From Siderastrea radians (taxonomy: Eukaryota > Cnidaria > Anthozoa > Scleractinia > Rhizangiidae): a stretch of DNA of 64,000 nt. The first letter of the stretch is position 1; each line of letters starts with the position of its first letter. The DNA is taken from contig OZ024898.1 of NCBI GenBank assembly GCA_964017195.1, positions 17,786,475 through 17,850,474 on the forward strand. The letters run 5' to 3'. Made by a program: the position numbers and the translations under genes. This document shows, one piece after another, positions 1 through 11,100 of this stretch. Below the pieces are notes generated by a model. The model searched no databases. It was not told where the DNA came from and saw only the letters and a program-made list of their open reading frames with translations.

Positions 1-2379
1 AAAGCTTCTCACGTCTCACGCACCCGTCACGCACATCAAGTTACTGCTGCTGCTCTGTATATCCTTATGGATAAGGCATACAAGACCTATCGAGAGGGTG
101 TTGATGAAGGAGAAGAGCCCAAGTCATTCAGCGACTGGCGCAAGCAAGCAGAGCTAGAAAGTCCACAATTTCATTACTGGTCGCTTACGCTTCACTTCCA
201 GCTCACGAGTCTGATATTCGTCCGGTCTTTGAGGGAAGGGAACTTTCAACTTTACAAGGATGCCTGCAAATCGCTAGCGCGGTGGTTTGTTGCGTTAGAC
301 CGCACCCACTACGCAAGATGGCTGCCAGTTCATATTCTTGATATGGAATGTCTTGAAACAGACGTTCCAGCAATAGGCTGCAGAGTTCAAGAACAGTAAT
401 TTTGTAGTGAATAAAACCAACAGTGCATTTTCCTCGCTTCCTATTGATCAAGCGCATGAGTAAAATAACAAGATCGTCAAAGGTGACGGAGGAGCTATTG
501 GCTTAACAGAGAGTTCAACGCAATTATTGCGCATGATGGTATCTGGACCAGAAATGTCAAGAATAATCGACGATTTCGAGTTGTCCCAGGAATTGGTCAC
601 GAATATAGCGCAACAAGAAGAGCAAGAAGATTTACGCCACCACGAGCAAATGAAAGGGGTCCAAAACACTTTCCAGAATCAAGTGAACGCAGTTTGTAGC
701 ACCATTGAAGAAATGGGCAACCCCTTCGCAGACCAAACTGGAGATTTGTTTGTGCTAGACACCCGTGACATTGCGGATTCCAAGGTTGTTGAAACGGTCA
801 GAACTGTAGAGCAACTAGGCAGTTTGTTACCAAAAGGCTGCAGGAGAGAACAACACCACTGTTTGATACAATCCAGAAAAACAATTTGCCACTATTCAGC
901 AGTCCTCCCGCTAGTCTAGCGATAAACTCAAGGTAGCATCACTAAAAAGCAACTGCTCTCTGCTTTCACGTCTTTACGTTTCATGTCAGGTCAGGGATGG
1001 TGATTTGGAATGATTCTTTGGTCACGAGAACCATAGTTTTCCCCCTTCGTTAACTCAGTATGGGAAGCTCAGATCTGGTACCAAATCGGATTTGTTATCG
1101 TGTCTCGAGAAGAATGGACCAGCGCAAGCACAAAGGCCATCTGTTGAAGCTCTGCTACTAGATGGTGCAGCCATCGTTAACCAGCTTAAGCCTGGAGCCT
1201 CCAAGGCATTTCAAGGGTACAGCGAGACCGTCTTCCTTCCATACGTAACAAACCAGTTAAAGAATGTTGAGAGGGTGGGTGGATGTGGTATGGGACAGAT
1301 ATCTCCCGGGCAGTCTTAAAGATTCTGCACGAAGCAAGAGAGGAAAGGGTATCCGTAGACGCGTCAGACTGGACACCAGGATCCCAGGAAATTGGACAGC
1401 CTTCTTGAGGGTTGATGAGATCAAAGAGGAACTTTTCCTTTACCTGGCCGAGCAGCTTACCACAATTGGAACTGACCATAGAGAAGTAGTATCTACTAAA
1501 CATGAGTGAGTAGTCTTTAACAATGACAGAACTGACGCCGCAGATCTATCACCTTGCACGCACGAAGAAGCCGATAAGAGGCTCCTACTACATGCCGCTG
1601 ACGCTGCAAGACGTGGGTACACTAAAGTAATGGTACGCACTGTCGATACGGATGTCGTAGTCATCGCAGTTGCAAAATTCCAATACCTTTCCTTATCCGA
1701 GCTTTGGATTCAGTTTGGTGTTGGCAAAAACACCTGAAATATTTGCCAGCGCACGACATATACCGCAGTATTGGCGAAGAAAAGTCACAAGCTCTCCTCG
1801 CATTTCACGCCTTCACAGGCTGTGATCAAACGTCGTCTTTTGCCCACTATGGCAAAAAAAACAGCATGGGAAGCGTCGGGCGCGTTTAATGAGGTGCCGG
1901 CAGCTTTCCAAGCTCTTAGCAATGCTCTAACGGTGGATGTTGTTGATGAGGTGATGCCTATTCTTGAGCGATACGTCACCATCATGTATGATCGTACCAG
2001 CACTTGCATGAAAGTAAATGATGCGCGGAGGGACCTATTTACACGTAAAGGGAGAGATATTGAAGCCATTCCTCCCACCTCAGATGCCTTACGTCAACAT
2101 GCAAAGAGCTCCACGTACCAGGCTGGCCACTGCTGGGGCAATTCCTTGGTGCCGTCTCCCCCGTTTCCGTGTCCAAGTGAATGGGGCTGGGTGAAAGTCT
2201 CTAATGATATGTGGGCGCCCTTGTGGATGACAATTCCCCAGGCATCACAGAGCTGTCAGGAGCTATTGAAATGTGGTTGCAAGAGTGAAAAAGATTGTGC
2301 AGGACGATGCAAATGCGTTAAAGCCGAACTGCCGTGCACAGCACTGTGCAATTGCGCTGGGCTGTGCGACCGAGAATGA
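1..2379 (+). pseudogene. Broken multi-copy-type gene: nuclease-like core plus Cys-rich tail
   Basis: Consecutive plus-strand reading frames (1-399, about 440-919, 1092-1319, 1264-1509, 1520-1730, 1704-1889, 1771-2379) read as one protein interrupted by frameshifts and stops; for example the IDQAHE segment near 450 is followed by a stop. The frame is open from base 1, so the gene begins outside the window. Visible segments are HEEAD near 1565, VRTVDTDVVV near 1640, HAFTGCDQTSSFAHYGK near 1805, and a Cys-rich tail at 2270-2379 with CGCKSE, CKC, CNC and CDRE spacings like a CXC/tesmin-type motif. No introns are seen. From memory, proteins with this order occur in many copies in cnidarian and arthropod predictions. 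The three acidic clusters (E-A-D, D-T-D, G-C-D) recall FEN1/PIN-type nucleases; that is my inference. It could be a mobile-element gene or a retrocopy. Confidence 0.7.
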
Positions 2380-2510
2380 ACAACAGAATGCCGGATGCAA
2401 ATGAACAAATCTGCGTATCGCTTGCATTATAAACAAAATTCTTATGAATTTGTGTTTAGCTTTTCTAAGTTGGTTTGACGTTTTTAGGGCTTAATTTTTA
2501 AAGATTTTAC

Positions 2511-3139
2511 TGTGTATGAACTTGGTCAAATAATTGAGATAAAATTAAGAGAGCCGGGATAAGATTATTATGTCCAAAGCTAGGCATAAAAAGCGTATCT
2601 AATTACGTTGTTGGTTACGTGATCACACTAGACGGCCAATAATGTCTAAGAGTGCATTTTGTAATTATTTTTCGGCTAAACTTGTTAATTTCTTACAAAA
2701 CATTGTCTCACTCTACTGGAAATAGATAATTCACCCAGCCTCGTTTCCATGTTAGAAGTCCAGTGAGCCACCTTAATGGGATGGATCCCAAATGGGTTCA
2801 TAGTATTTTCGTAGTTTCTATGTATGAACTTGACCAAGTAACTAAGATGCAAATTGAGAGAGTCAGGGTAAGATTACAATGTCCAATGCTTGGTATTAAA
2901 AAACGTATTTGGCCACGTGGTTAGTCACGTGATCATACAAGAAGGCCAATTATGTCTCAGAATGCATTTTGTAATTCATTGTTTGGTTTAACTTGTTAAT
3001 TTATTCCGATACATTGTCTCACTTTGCTGAAAATAAAGAAATAATTCACCTGGCCTCGTTTCCATGTTAGAAGTGTAGTGTGTCACCGTTATAATTACAA
3101 TTATGGGATAGATCCCAGGTGGGTCCATAGCTAATATTG
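2511..3139. repeat. Diverged tandem duplication, period about 308 bp
   Basis: Two head-to-tail copies start with GTATGAAC-like sequence at 2514 and 2822. They share in order an ACGTGATCA(C/T)AC block, GAATGCATTTTGTAATT-like sequence, ACATTGTCTCACT, CCTCGTTTCCATGTTAGAAG, and a final GGGAT-GATCCCA-GGGT(C/T)CATAG. Small insertions and many substitutions show that the duplication is old. No open frame is conserved between copies. Confidence 0.8.
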
Positions 3140-3972
3140 TTCAGTAGGTAATTCTCTATCTTTGTGAAAACTTTCGTGCTTTTACCATAAATCCCACAAT
3201 TCTTGCACCAATCTGCCGGACTAAAAGGGCTCTAGTGGAATTCAATGGTTTAATTCTGGCACCTCTGATATAGCAACGGATTTTTGCGACTTTTTATTTT
3301 ACGATATGTATATTTTCTTACAGTTCGTAAAAACCACTTGGTTCCCGAAAAACTCATTACCTATTAGATGAGTTACAAATTCTTCACAAACCTAATGGCT
3401 CACAACTGTTGGTGGTTTATAACTCCAGCTTACAGTAATCTCCTGGCCGACAACTGAAAACGAGCAAGTGTCCAAGGTTCTGCTTTCTTCTGTCCATCTT
3501 CTCCAAGAGAGAATGAAAACTGAAAAATACCCGACACGGAAGTAACACCACACATAAATTCGTTTTTGTCGTCTTTCGTGCAATATGACTTGAACACTGC
3601 CTTCCACCTTCTTTTGATAGTCTAATTACAATAGAGACATACATTCCCATAGAAAGCCTTCTCTAATTACATGATTTACTTAAGGTCTTCTATGGAGGCA
3701 GGATAAAGCAGAAGTGAAGTTTCGGAATCGCCACATTGGATAAAGCATGTATTTTCTCTTGGTTGAAGTAAACCAGAGAGGGGAGCAATTCTTCAATTAC
3801 AGCAAAGCGGGAATGTTTTTCCAACCCTTAGTTGAGGTACAGAGCAATTTTAACAATACTCATGTGACCTGAGTGTGACTCAGTAAAGCTTTTCAAGTTA
3901 GAAAGTGACTGTATGAGCTTTTGTTCAGGCGAAAAAGTGGTCAAAATAATGCTCGTGAAAACGTTGCGGTTG
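3140..3972. other. No gene recognised
   Basis: The frames at 3392-3650 are short, overlap in different registers and match nothing I know. I see only unique-looking A+T-rich sequence here, upstream of the receptor gene. Confidence 0.5.
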
Positions 3973-4099
3973 TAGACTGCGAGTAGTCTCTAATTTTGGC
4001 GATGGCGATTGTGGGGCGGGCAAAATACACACGCGCGCGCGCGAAATTTTGCCCGCCCCACAATCACAATCGCCAAAATTAGAGACTACTCGCAGTCTA
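3973..4099. repeat. 54-bp-arm inverted repeat (foldback element)
   Basis: Arm 3973-4026 begins TAGACTGCGAGTAGTCTC and arm 4046-4099 is its reverse complement with two mismatches in 54. The 19-bp loop contains a (CG)n run. The near-identity of the arms over G/C-rich sequence suggests a recent foldback or MITE insertion, or gene conversion between the arms. Confidence 0.9.
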
Positions 4100-4508
4100 T
4101 TGTGGTTGTAAGATTACAAAGGTTCTTTGGACTTTTAGTGGCTCGCGGCCTTGGCACGGTTGTCTAGTTTTAAAATACTACCACTGATTTACCAGAACGG
4201 GAAACATTTTGCAGCCATTCTCTCAGTTACAGTGAAACCCAGTCAGTGGTTTCACCTATGGGCCACCAAAATGTAGCAGCAGTTTATTAAAAATAATCAG
4301 CCAACTAGACAGGTTATAAAACCTAGGGATCAACAGTGTGCAACAGTATCAATTAGAAAGTTAGCTAAATCTGAGTTAAATTATAGTTCAAGCCTCCAAA
4401 AAGGCTCACTGACATGCCGGTAAGCTGTGAGGAGCGGATAACAGAAAACGTCGACGCTGAAAGACTTGTCAATTAACTCCCGTCTCTTGACTTACCATTC
4501 TGCAGATC

Positions 4509-4577
4509 CGAGAGAGACTGAGAGATAGCGAGAGAGACCGAGAGAGCGAGAGAGACAGAGAGAGACAGAGAGAGACC
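4509..4577. repeat. GA-rich imperfect microsatellite
   Basis: The tract is built of GAGA units with interspersed GACC and GACA, about 70 bp on the plus strand. It lies about 540 bp upstream of the receptor start codon. Any promoter role is speculative. Confidence 0.8.
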
Positions 4578-5112
4578 GTACAGCCATTCTAGTGTTACTA
4601 ACATTACTATTAACGCTCATTCCTCCTTGACTTTTTGATAAATTTTCTTTCCCAGTACTGTGGTTGCACTCGCCAGGATCCTTGCTCTGATCCTATACGC
4701 GTTTTGTACTGCTTGAAGTGATGCAAAGAGAAAAGAGACACGTGAAGTTTTGTTTATTCATTACGGTTCCTACACCCCGTCTGTAATATTCAGTACAACC
4801 GGCTACTAGCCATGGCAGTATTACCCAATTTCAACCAGACTGCATCCCGCTCTCTTTTAGACTCATCCCGAACTTCGCGAATTCTGCAAAACCATTGTAT
4901 ATATTTTGTATGCACATGCAAGTTTTTGGTATTAAGTGCTTTTGGCTACAGCCACCCGCAAATACCAGTAACACTGTTTCAGTAAAATACGCATTAAAAT
5001 TCAAACTACATAAGCGGAAATTCTGAGGCTATTTAAATATCTTTTCCTCTGGCAGTCTGAAAAAATTCGATGGCAAAGTCAAGAAGCGTTGCAGTTACCT
5101 GCTTCTGATGCG

Positions 5113-5161
5113 ATGTTTTCCGTTGGACTACTTATTTTGATTGCTGGATATTGCGGACAAG
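5113..5161 (+). CDS. Receptor exon 1: signal peptide
   Basis: ATG at 5113 starts [16 protein letters not shown], a compact hydrophobic secretion signal. Donor GT at 5162 leaves one base of the next codon, which exon 2 completes exactly (G+TG). I chose this start because of the phase match and signal-peptide character; no other candidate leader was seen in the 1.3 kb before exon 2. Confidence 0.8.
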
Positions 5162-8100
5162 GTACCTGCTAAGCATCACGTATTTTCTTTAAGATTTTAG
5201 TAGTCCGAACGGCTCGGAATAAGATTACCAAATACAGAAGCAATATCTGTAACGCAGGAAAAGGAGCTGGCAATTTTTTATTTTATTTTATCTTTATTTT
5301 ATTTTATTATTATTATTTTTTTACACCAGCTAAATTTTGTATTGTGGCAAGCAAATTTTGAACGCAATGGTCAATGCGATGCTTTGGAGCGCGCTTGAGC
5401 GTCCCGAGTAAAGGATAACAACAACAAATGCCTCAAATCGGGCATTTATAACTGAAAAGTGCGATATATCTTTTCGCGTGTCAGAAATAACTATCAGATA
5501 TAGCTAGGTATTGCAGTTCAAAGTCTGAAATAATATATAAAATATCCTGCAGATATCAATTAACTTTCCTTACAACGTGTGTCATAGCATTCCCTTCTCG
5601 TTTGTGAATCAGTCTGTTTCAATGAATATTGAAGTGGCAGAAATGACGGATTTTACACTGGAAAAAAGAACACTTGTACGCCTACTAAACGTTCCGGAAA
5701 GAGAGGATATAAGCTTAGTCTAAAAAGTTAGTGAAAGAAGTTATGTCTGCAGTAGACGGATGCGTACGAAGTCGAGCTTCACGCATTTCATCGCACTGGT
5801 AAGAAGAGAAATGATGAGGAACCTAGTGGCTCCATCATCTCGAGTTTCATCAACCAGGAAAGGAAACCACGCGAATGAAACAGCAGAAGTTATTCAAATC
5901 CTTATTTAAGGCCAAACGCTTGTTGCTTACTTCAGTATATATCAATAAAATCGGGTGACAACATACAGGAACATTCATGGCAAAAACAAGCTGGTTCTGG
6001 TTGAACTTTTACCTCAATTTATGGAATTCTTAGATCCATGCCGATGACAATTCTTAGGCATGCAGGAAAAATTTGAGAGATGAAAAATGGATACATGGAA
6101 AAGATACTCCAGCTTTCGAAGGATGGATGAGAGTATGTTTTAGGAAAACAATCTTCTTATAATGAAAAAACTTGCACAAATATTGAGGCAAAAGAAATTT
6201 CTTTCTTTATGTACAAAATGTTTATACGGGGACAACTATTTTAGAAAAGCTAGTTTAAGAAAATCCCTGTTCTAACTAATCTTAAACAAATAGATGAAAA
6301 TATGAGAAATTTCAAACAGGTCAACAGTAAGTGCTCTTTATTATGGTACAGAAGCTGTGGTTTTATACTACTAAGTATGTGACCATTGAAACTGGCACTG
6401 TTTGGCGTATCGTGTTTTACACCAATTTTGAACTAGTTATCACTCGTGGCCGCAGAGAAAGAGGTTAATATTTTACTCTTTTATTCCTTTAGTGATGAGC
6501 TTTCATGAAAGGGATCTGGTAAAGAAACTGCTGGATCATTATCACAAGGGGCTGAGACCTATTATCACAAACAGTTCCCACCCAACACCAGTCAATATTA
6601 GTCTCAAACTGGTGCAGATTTTTGAGATGGTGAGTTCTACGTACACAGTGATCTGGTAATGAATACGATAGGCATGTACAGTGTTACCCGTTTCTAAGAC
6701 AATGCGGTGGGGAAACGTAGTGAGGCTTAAAGAAATCGCGGCTTGCAGTTTGTGTTATGTTTGGTATTCATTTTTGAAAGGTAGTTTAATGAATCGAGGT
6801 CTCTTTTTAATAATCCAGGATGTCAAGAAGCAAGTTGTCATCACCAGTGTCTGGCTTAAACAGGTAAGAGCGAGATCACCATTACCATCGTCATCTTCAG
6901 TAACATCGCTATCAACAATAATTCCCCAATTTCCGTGTTTTCGTCTTTGTAGGCCTGGTTTGATCCAGCATTGCAGTGGGACAAATCTAAACACGGATGG
7001 ATTGATGAGATCAGCTTATCGCCTGATGATGTTTGGGTGCCAGATACTGTGCTCCTGAATAAGTAAGCTTCCATTTTCAACAAACTAGGGCGATCTATAA
7101 AGATATGTCATCCAATCTACATTTCAGTGTTCTCGTCGCAAGCTTGCTATTTATTTACGATCGTCTTTCGCTTGTTTATCTCCCGGCGAACGCGACACCA
7201 TTTTATCAAAACGTAGGAAAATCAAATAATTTATCCGATTATTTTTTTCTCTCTCTTTGAAGTGCAGAGACCAGTAAAATGGGTAGTCCTGTGGGAATGA
7301 AAAACCCTCTTCTGGTCACTTCTCATGGTATAGTCCGCTGGTTAGCACCCATCATCCTCAAGAGTTCTTGCAAACTCAGTGTCCGATATTTCCCATTTGA
7401 TGAGCAGTTTTGCAGGCTCAAGTTTGCTTCCTGGACGTACAGCAAGAGCACACTGCTTCTGCAGCCAGAAGAAACTGAAATACTGCAAAATTACACAGGT
7501 ACTTCAGTTGAAGTCAGGCATCGACCAGGATTATTCTCTTTTCATAGTATCCAATTCATGTCCTTTTAATTGTTTAATTATTTTACCAATCTTTTGTTGT
7601 GTTTGAAGTTGTAGTGGTAGGAACAGTCATCATCATCACAGTGAGTCAGTTTTCTCTTTTTATAGTCAACCATACAACCTAATCTGACACTTTTTTGTTC
7701 GACTAAATGTTAGTCGTATTTTAGAAAGTGCGGCTGCTTTCTCGAACATCGTTTTTCTTGTTCATGAGAGGAAACAAGCTCGCAAAATGATATAGTGCTG
7801 CTTAATCCTTGATTAAATTTTATCTGCTTCATGATTGAGGTTAGTAGACGAAAAAGACAATAACGATTGGAAGCTACACGTTCTGTCTCACTGTGCAACA
7901 TTTCGCACAATTTGTAATTTTGTAAAATTTCATTTTATGTGTATCCCAGATATTACTGTGCGCAACAGTACAATGTCCATCGCAGTTAATGATATCAACT
8001 TAAGCATCCGGTAAAAGAACAACCTGAAAAAAAATTCAAGCTTGAACGAAATTCGAACTCATGACATCTGCGATACCGGTGCAGCGTTCTAACAAACTGA

Positions 8101-11100
8101 GCTATCAAGCCAACTGGGAACTGATCATGTGTGAATTCGTGTTAACACGTTCAAGCCTGAGTTTTTTCAGGCTGATCTTTTATCAGCTGCTTGGAGTCGA
8201 TATCATTTACTGTGATAGTCGTCATCATTTCATATTCCATCCGCAGTTCACATATATGAGTATTCCATATATTCACTCTCATTCAGTTACCACCTACGGG
8301 ATTAATGCGAATTCAGAAATGGTCAGTTGGCTTGATAGGTCAGTTGGTTAGAGCGCTGCACCGGTATTGCACAGAGGTCGTGAGTTTGAATCTCGTTCAA
8401 CTGCGGGTGATCGTCATCATTTCATATTTCATCCTCAGTTCTACCGATTTCAGTAAACCTTATTTCGCTTTCTCATTAATACTGTCTTCGTCTGCAGCGT
8501 TCGTCAGGTCTTTCCTCTTCCTTCTTTGTGTTCGATATCATAATATGACTGTACCCCTTTAGACGACCAATTGTATATTCACCTGCAATAGTCCAAGTTA
8601 TGAAAACTCTGTCTAGGAAGACACCATCATCGTACTTACCGTTTAGGAATTTCGCGTGTCACTCTAACCAACAGGGGCCCAACCATTTTCCTCTGATAAA
8701 ATAATGGTAAATAATGTAACCCAAATGTCTTGTACACTTTTTTCTAAGACTAGAGGGCTTTCATTGCAGAAAGTGGCGAATGGTACCTGGAGCATGTTTA
8801 CGCTCTGACGTCATCGAGCAAAGCAACACACTCGAACACAGAAGACAAGTCAGCGGTGACGTATGTTATACATATACGGCGCAAGGTTTTCTATTACTTT
8901 GTCTACCTCATCGCTCCATGTATGGTGACGTCACTCATGACAATAATCCTGTTCACCCTACCCCCGGAGAGTGGCGAGCGGATGGTGGTAGGCGTCACTA
9001 TTCTGCTGTCACTCACTGTATTCTATCTGTTGGCTTCGACGCACATCCCTGAAACGTCAGAGGTGGTACCCCTGATTGGAAGGTATAGAATATTTGATGG
9101 TTGTCTATCTCATTAGAACTGACGGTTAAGTTGACTGGAGTTGAAATAACGAATTTATGAACAAAGAACTGCACACTTCTTTACGCACAAAGAATCTTTG
9201 ATTCCTTTACACTACTTCTTCATGGATACTTCTTCTTCATGGACTCCAGAATGCATCTTTTTGTTCTATTAGCGGTGGGTTGCCCAAGCGTCCAGCACTG
9301 TGTAAAGTGTAACTCCACCAATAGGACCAGCAATGGTCTTCATATCATTTGGAAAAGTTTAAAAAAGATATTTAGCTCGAGCTAAAAATCTTGGCTTTAA
9401 TAACTATAGGTGGTCGTATACACAGAATGGTCGCAAAACTGATCGAGCTTCCACTGTGCTGGAGATTCAAGCAGTAGGTCCTACTCTAGTAATGTGTCCA
9501 TAAACCGTGTTTGTTTCAAGTTGGCGTAATTTATGTACTCGGTATAGTATTTTAACAAAATTGTGAGGGAACGTTGACAAAGTCTAACCCTAACTCGAAC
9601 CCTAAGCTGTGTTTTTTTTAACACACGCTGCTGAATTGTCGAGAAATGTTCACGAAGTGCTCCATTAGGCTGACTAATTCCAACTCTGGGAGTAGCAATA
9701 TTCCCAGAATGCAACAGGAGCAGGAGATGAGCACCAGTATTTACAAACCTTTAGTAAGGTAAAGTAAAGTCGCACACGAGCCAAGGGGGCCCACACGGCC
9801 GGAGCTTATCCCGATTTCTGTAGCATGAAGCAAGTGAGAGCATTGCTACTCCCCCCTGGATGGGATGCTAGTCCATCGCAGGGTTACCCCCAGCAGTATG
9901 TCGCCGGTACCCATTTATACACCTGGGTGGAGAGAGACGATGTGGGGTAAAGTTTCTTGTCTAAGGAAACAGCACGATGGCAGGGACTGGGACTGAAGTC
10001 CAACGCGCTAACCACTACACCACCGCGCCCCCCTTTACAAACCTTTGGGCGTTGCCATTCTACTCTGGTTTGATAAGACTAAACTTCCTTTGCTTTTAAG
10101 CTAAGTGAGGATGGTGTTGTAGGAGAAACCTAAATTACCTATGATAGAAAAGAAAGTTTCTTCGTTGTTCGTCGCTGATGTCTTCAAAGACACATTTCAT
10201 TCGAGCGTTTTTGCTGTTTAAGGCTATTTTAGATCACGTTTGGTTCCTCTTGTATCTCAGGATAGTCCAGAGAGACAAGAAACACGCAAACACGGGATGA
10301 ATTCACTTATCTCGTGAGAGGAAGCAGAAGAGAGTACTTATTTTCACTTCTCGCTCTACTCTTTATCTATTTAACAAGAAAACCCAGTGGGCATTTTAAC
10401 CGGCCGTTCTGACTCTCCCCAGTCCCATGTTAAAAAAGTTAGCGCGACTTAACAAATGAATTCTCTCAACATACGAACCGTGATTGTGTGAAACATTTTT
10501 TGACTATATCATTACTGGATGACGTAATCTTTAAACTCTGATGACTCAGCTTAACTGACTTATCACTTTTTATTTATGTTACTGAAAAAAGCAAACTCAA
10601 GTCAATCGTGGAACGTCGATATAAATCCGCCCACAACATAAAATGTCTTTACAGAGACGACAAAATGTTAACTGTTGCGCCTAAACAGTGAATACAAACA
10701 GCAAGCAGAGCAGTAAAATCAAAATTTATAATGCTTGATAAACACGACCAGATCGCCAGAGTCTGGGGAACTCCACGCTCAAACACGTTAAATGACAATA
10801 TGTTTAAATCGGGTTCGCTTACCCAGCAAACGTAAATAAGTTGACTTGGAATTGGTAACGATTTTGTTGAATTGAAAATCGAAACAAACGTAATGTGTGC
10901 CGGAATTGGCGAAATTACTGGAGCTCGTTGCTCTTCTTTGTGATATAGCAGTTCCGCTGTTTTTAAGCAGTGTTTCCTTGAAACAAATGAAATACGTGTG
11001 AGAATTATCGAAACTAGCTAAACTCGTCTCTCTTCGGATGACCAGTCCCTCTTTATCGTGCAGTGAAATGTTATTCATATCTTGCTTTAGGCAATGTTGA

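Noticed and set aside
7264..7269. Alternative acceptor CAG for receptor exon 5
   Set aside because: Using it puts a TAA in frame within four codons; the AG at 7261-7262 keeps the frame and the conserved NNA sequence.
8326..8400. Possible tRNA gene (good box A and B)
   Set aside because: The 5' and 3' ends do not pair as an acceptor stem, and an inverted second copy lies 250 bp away; a SINE-like repeat explains it better.
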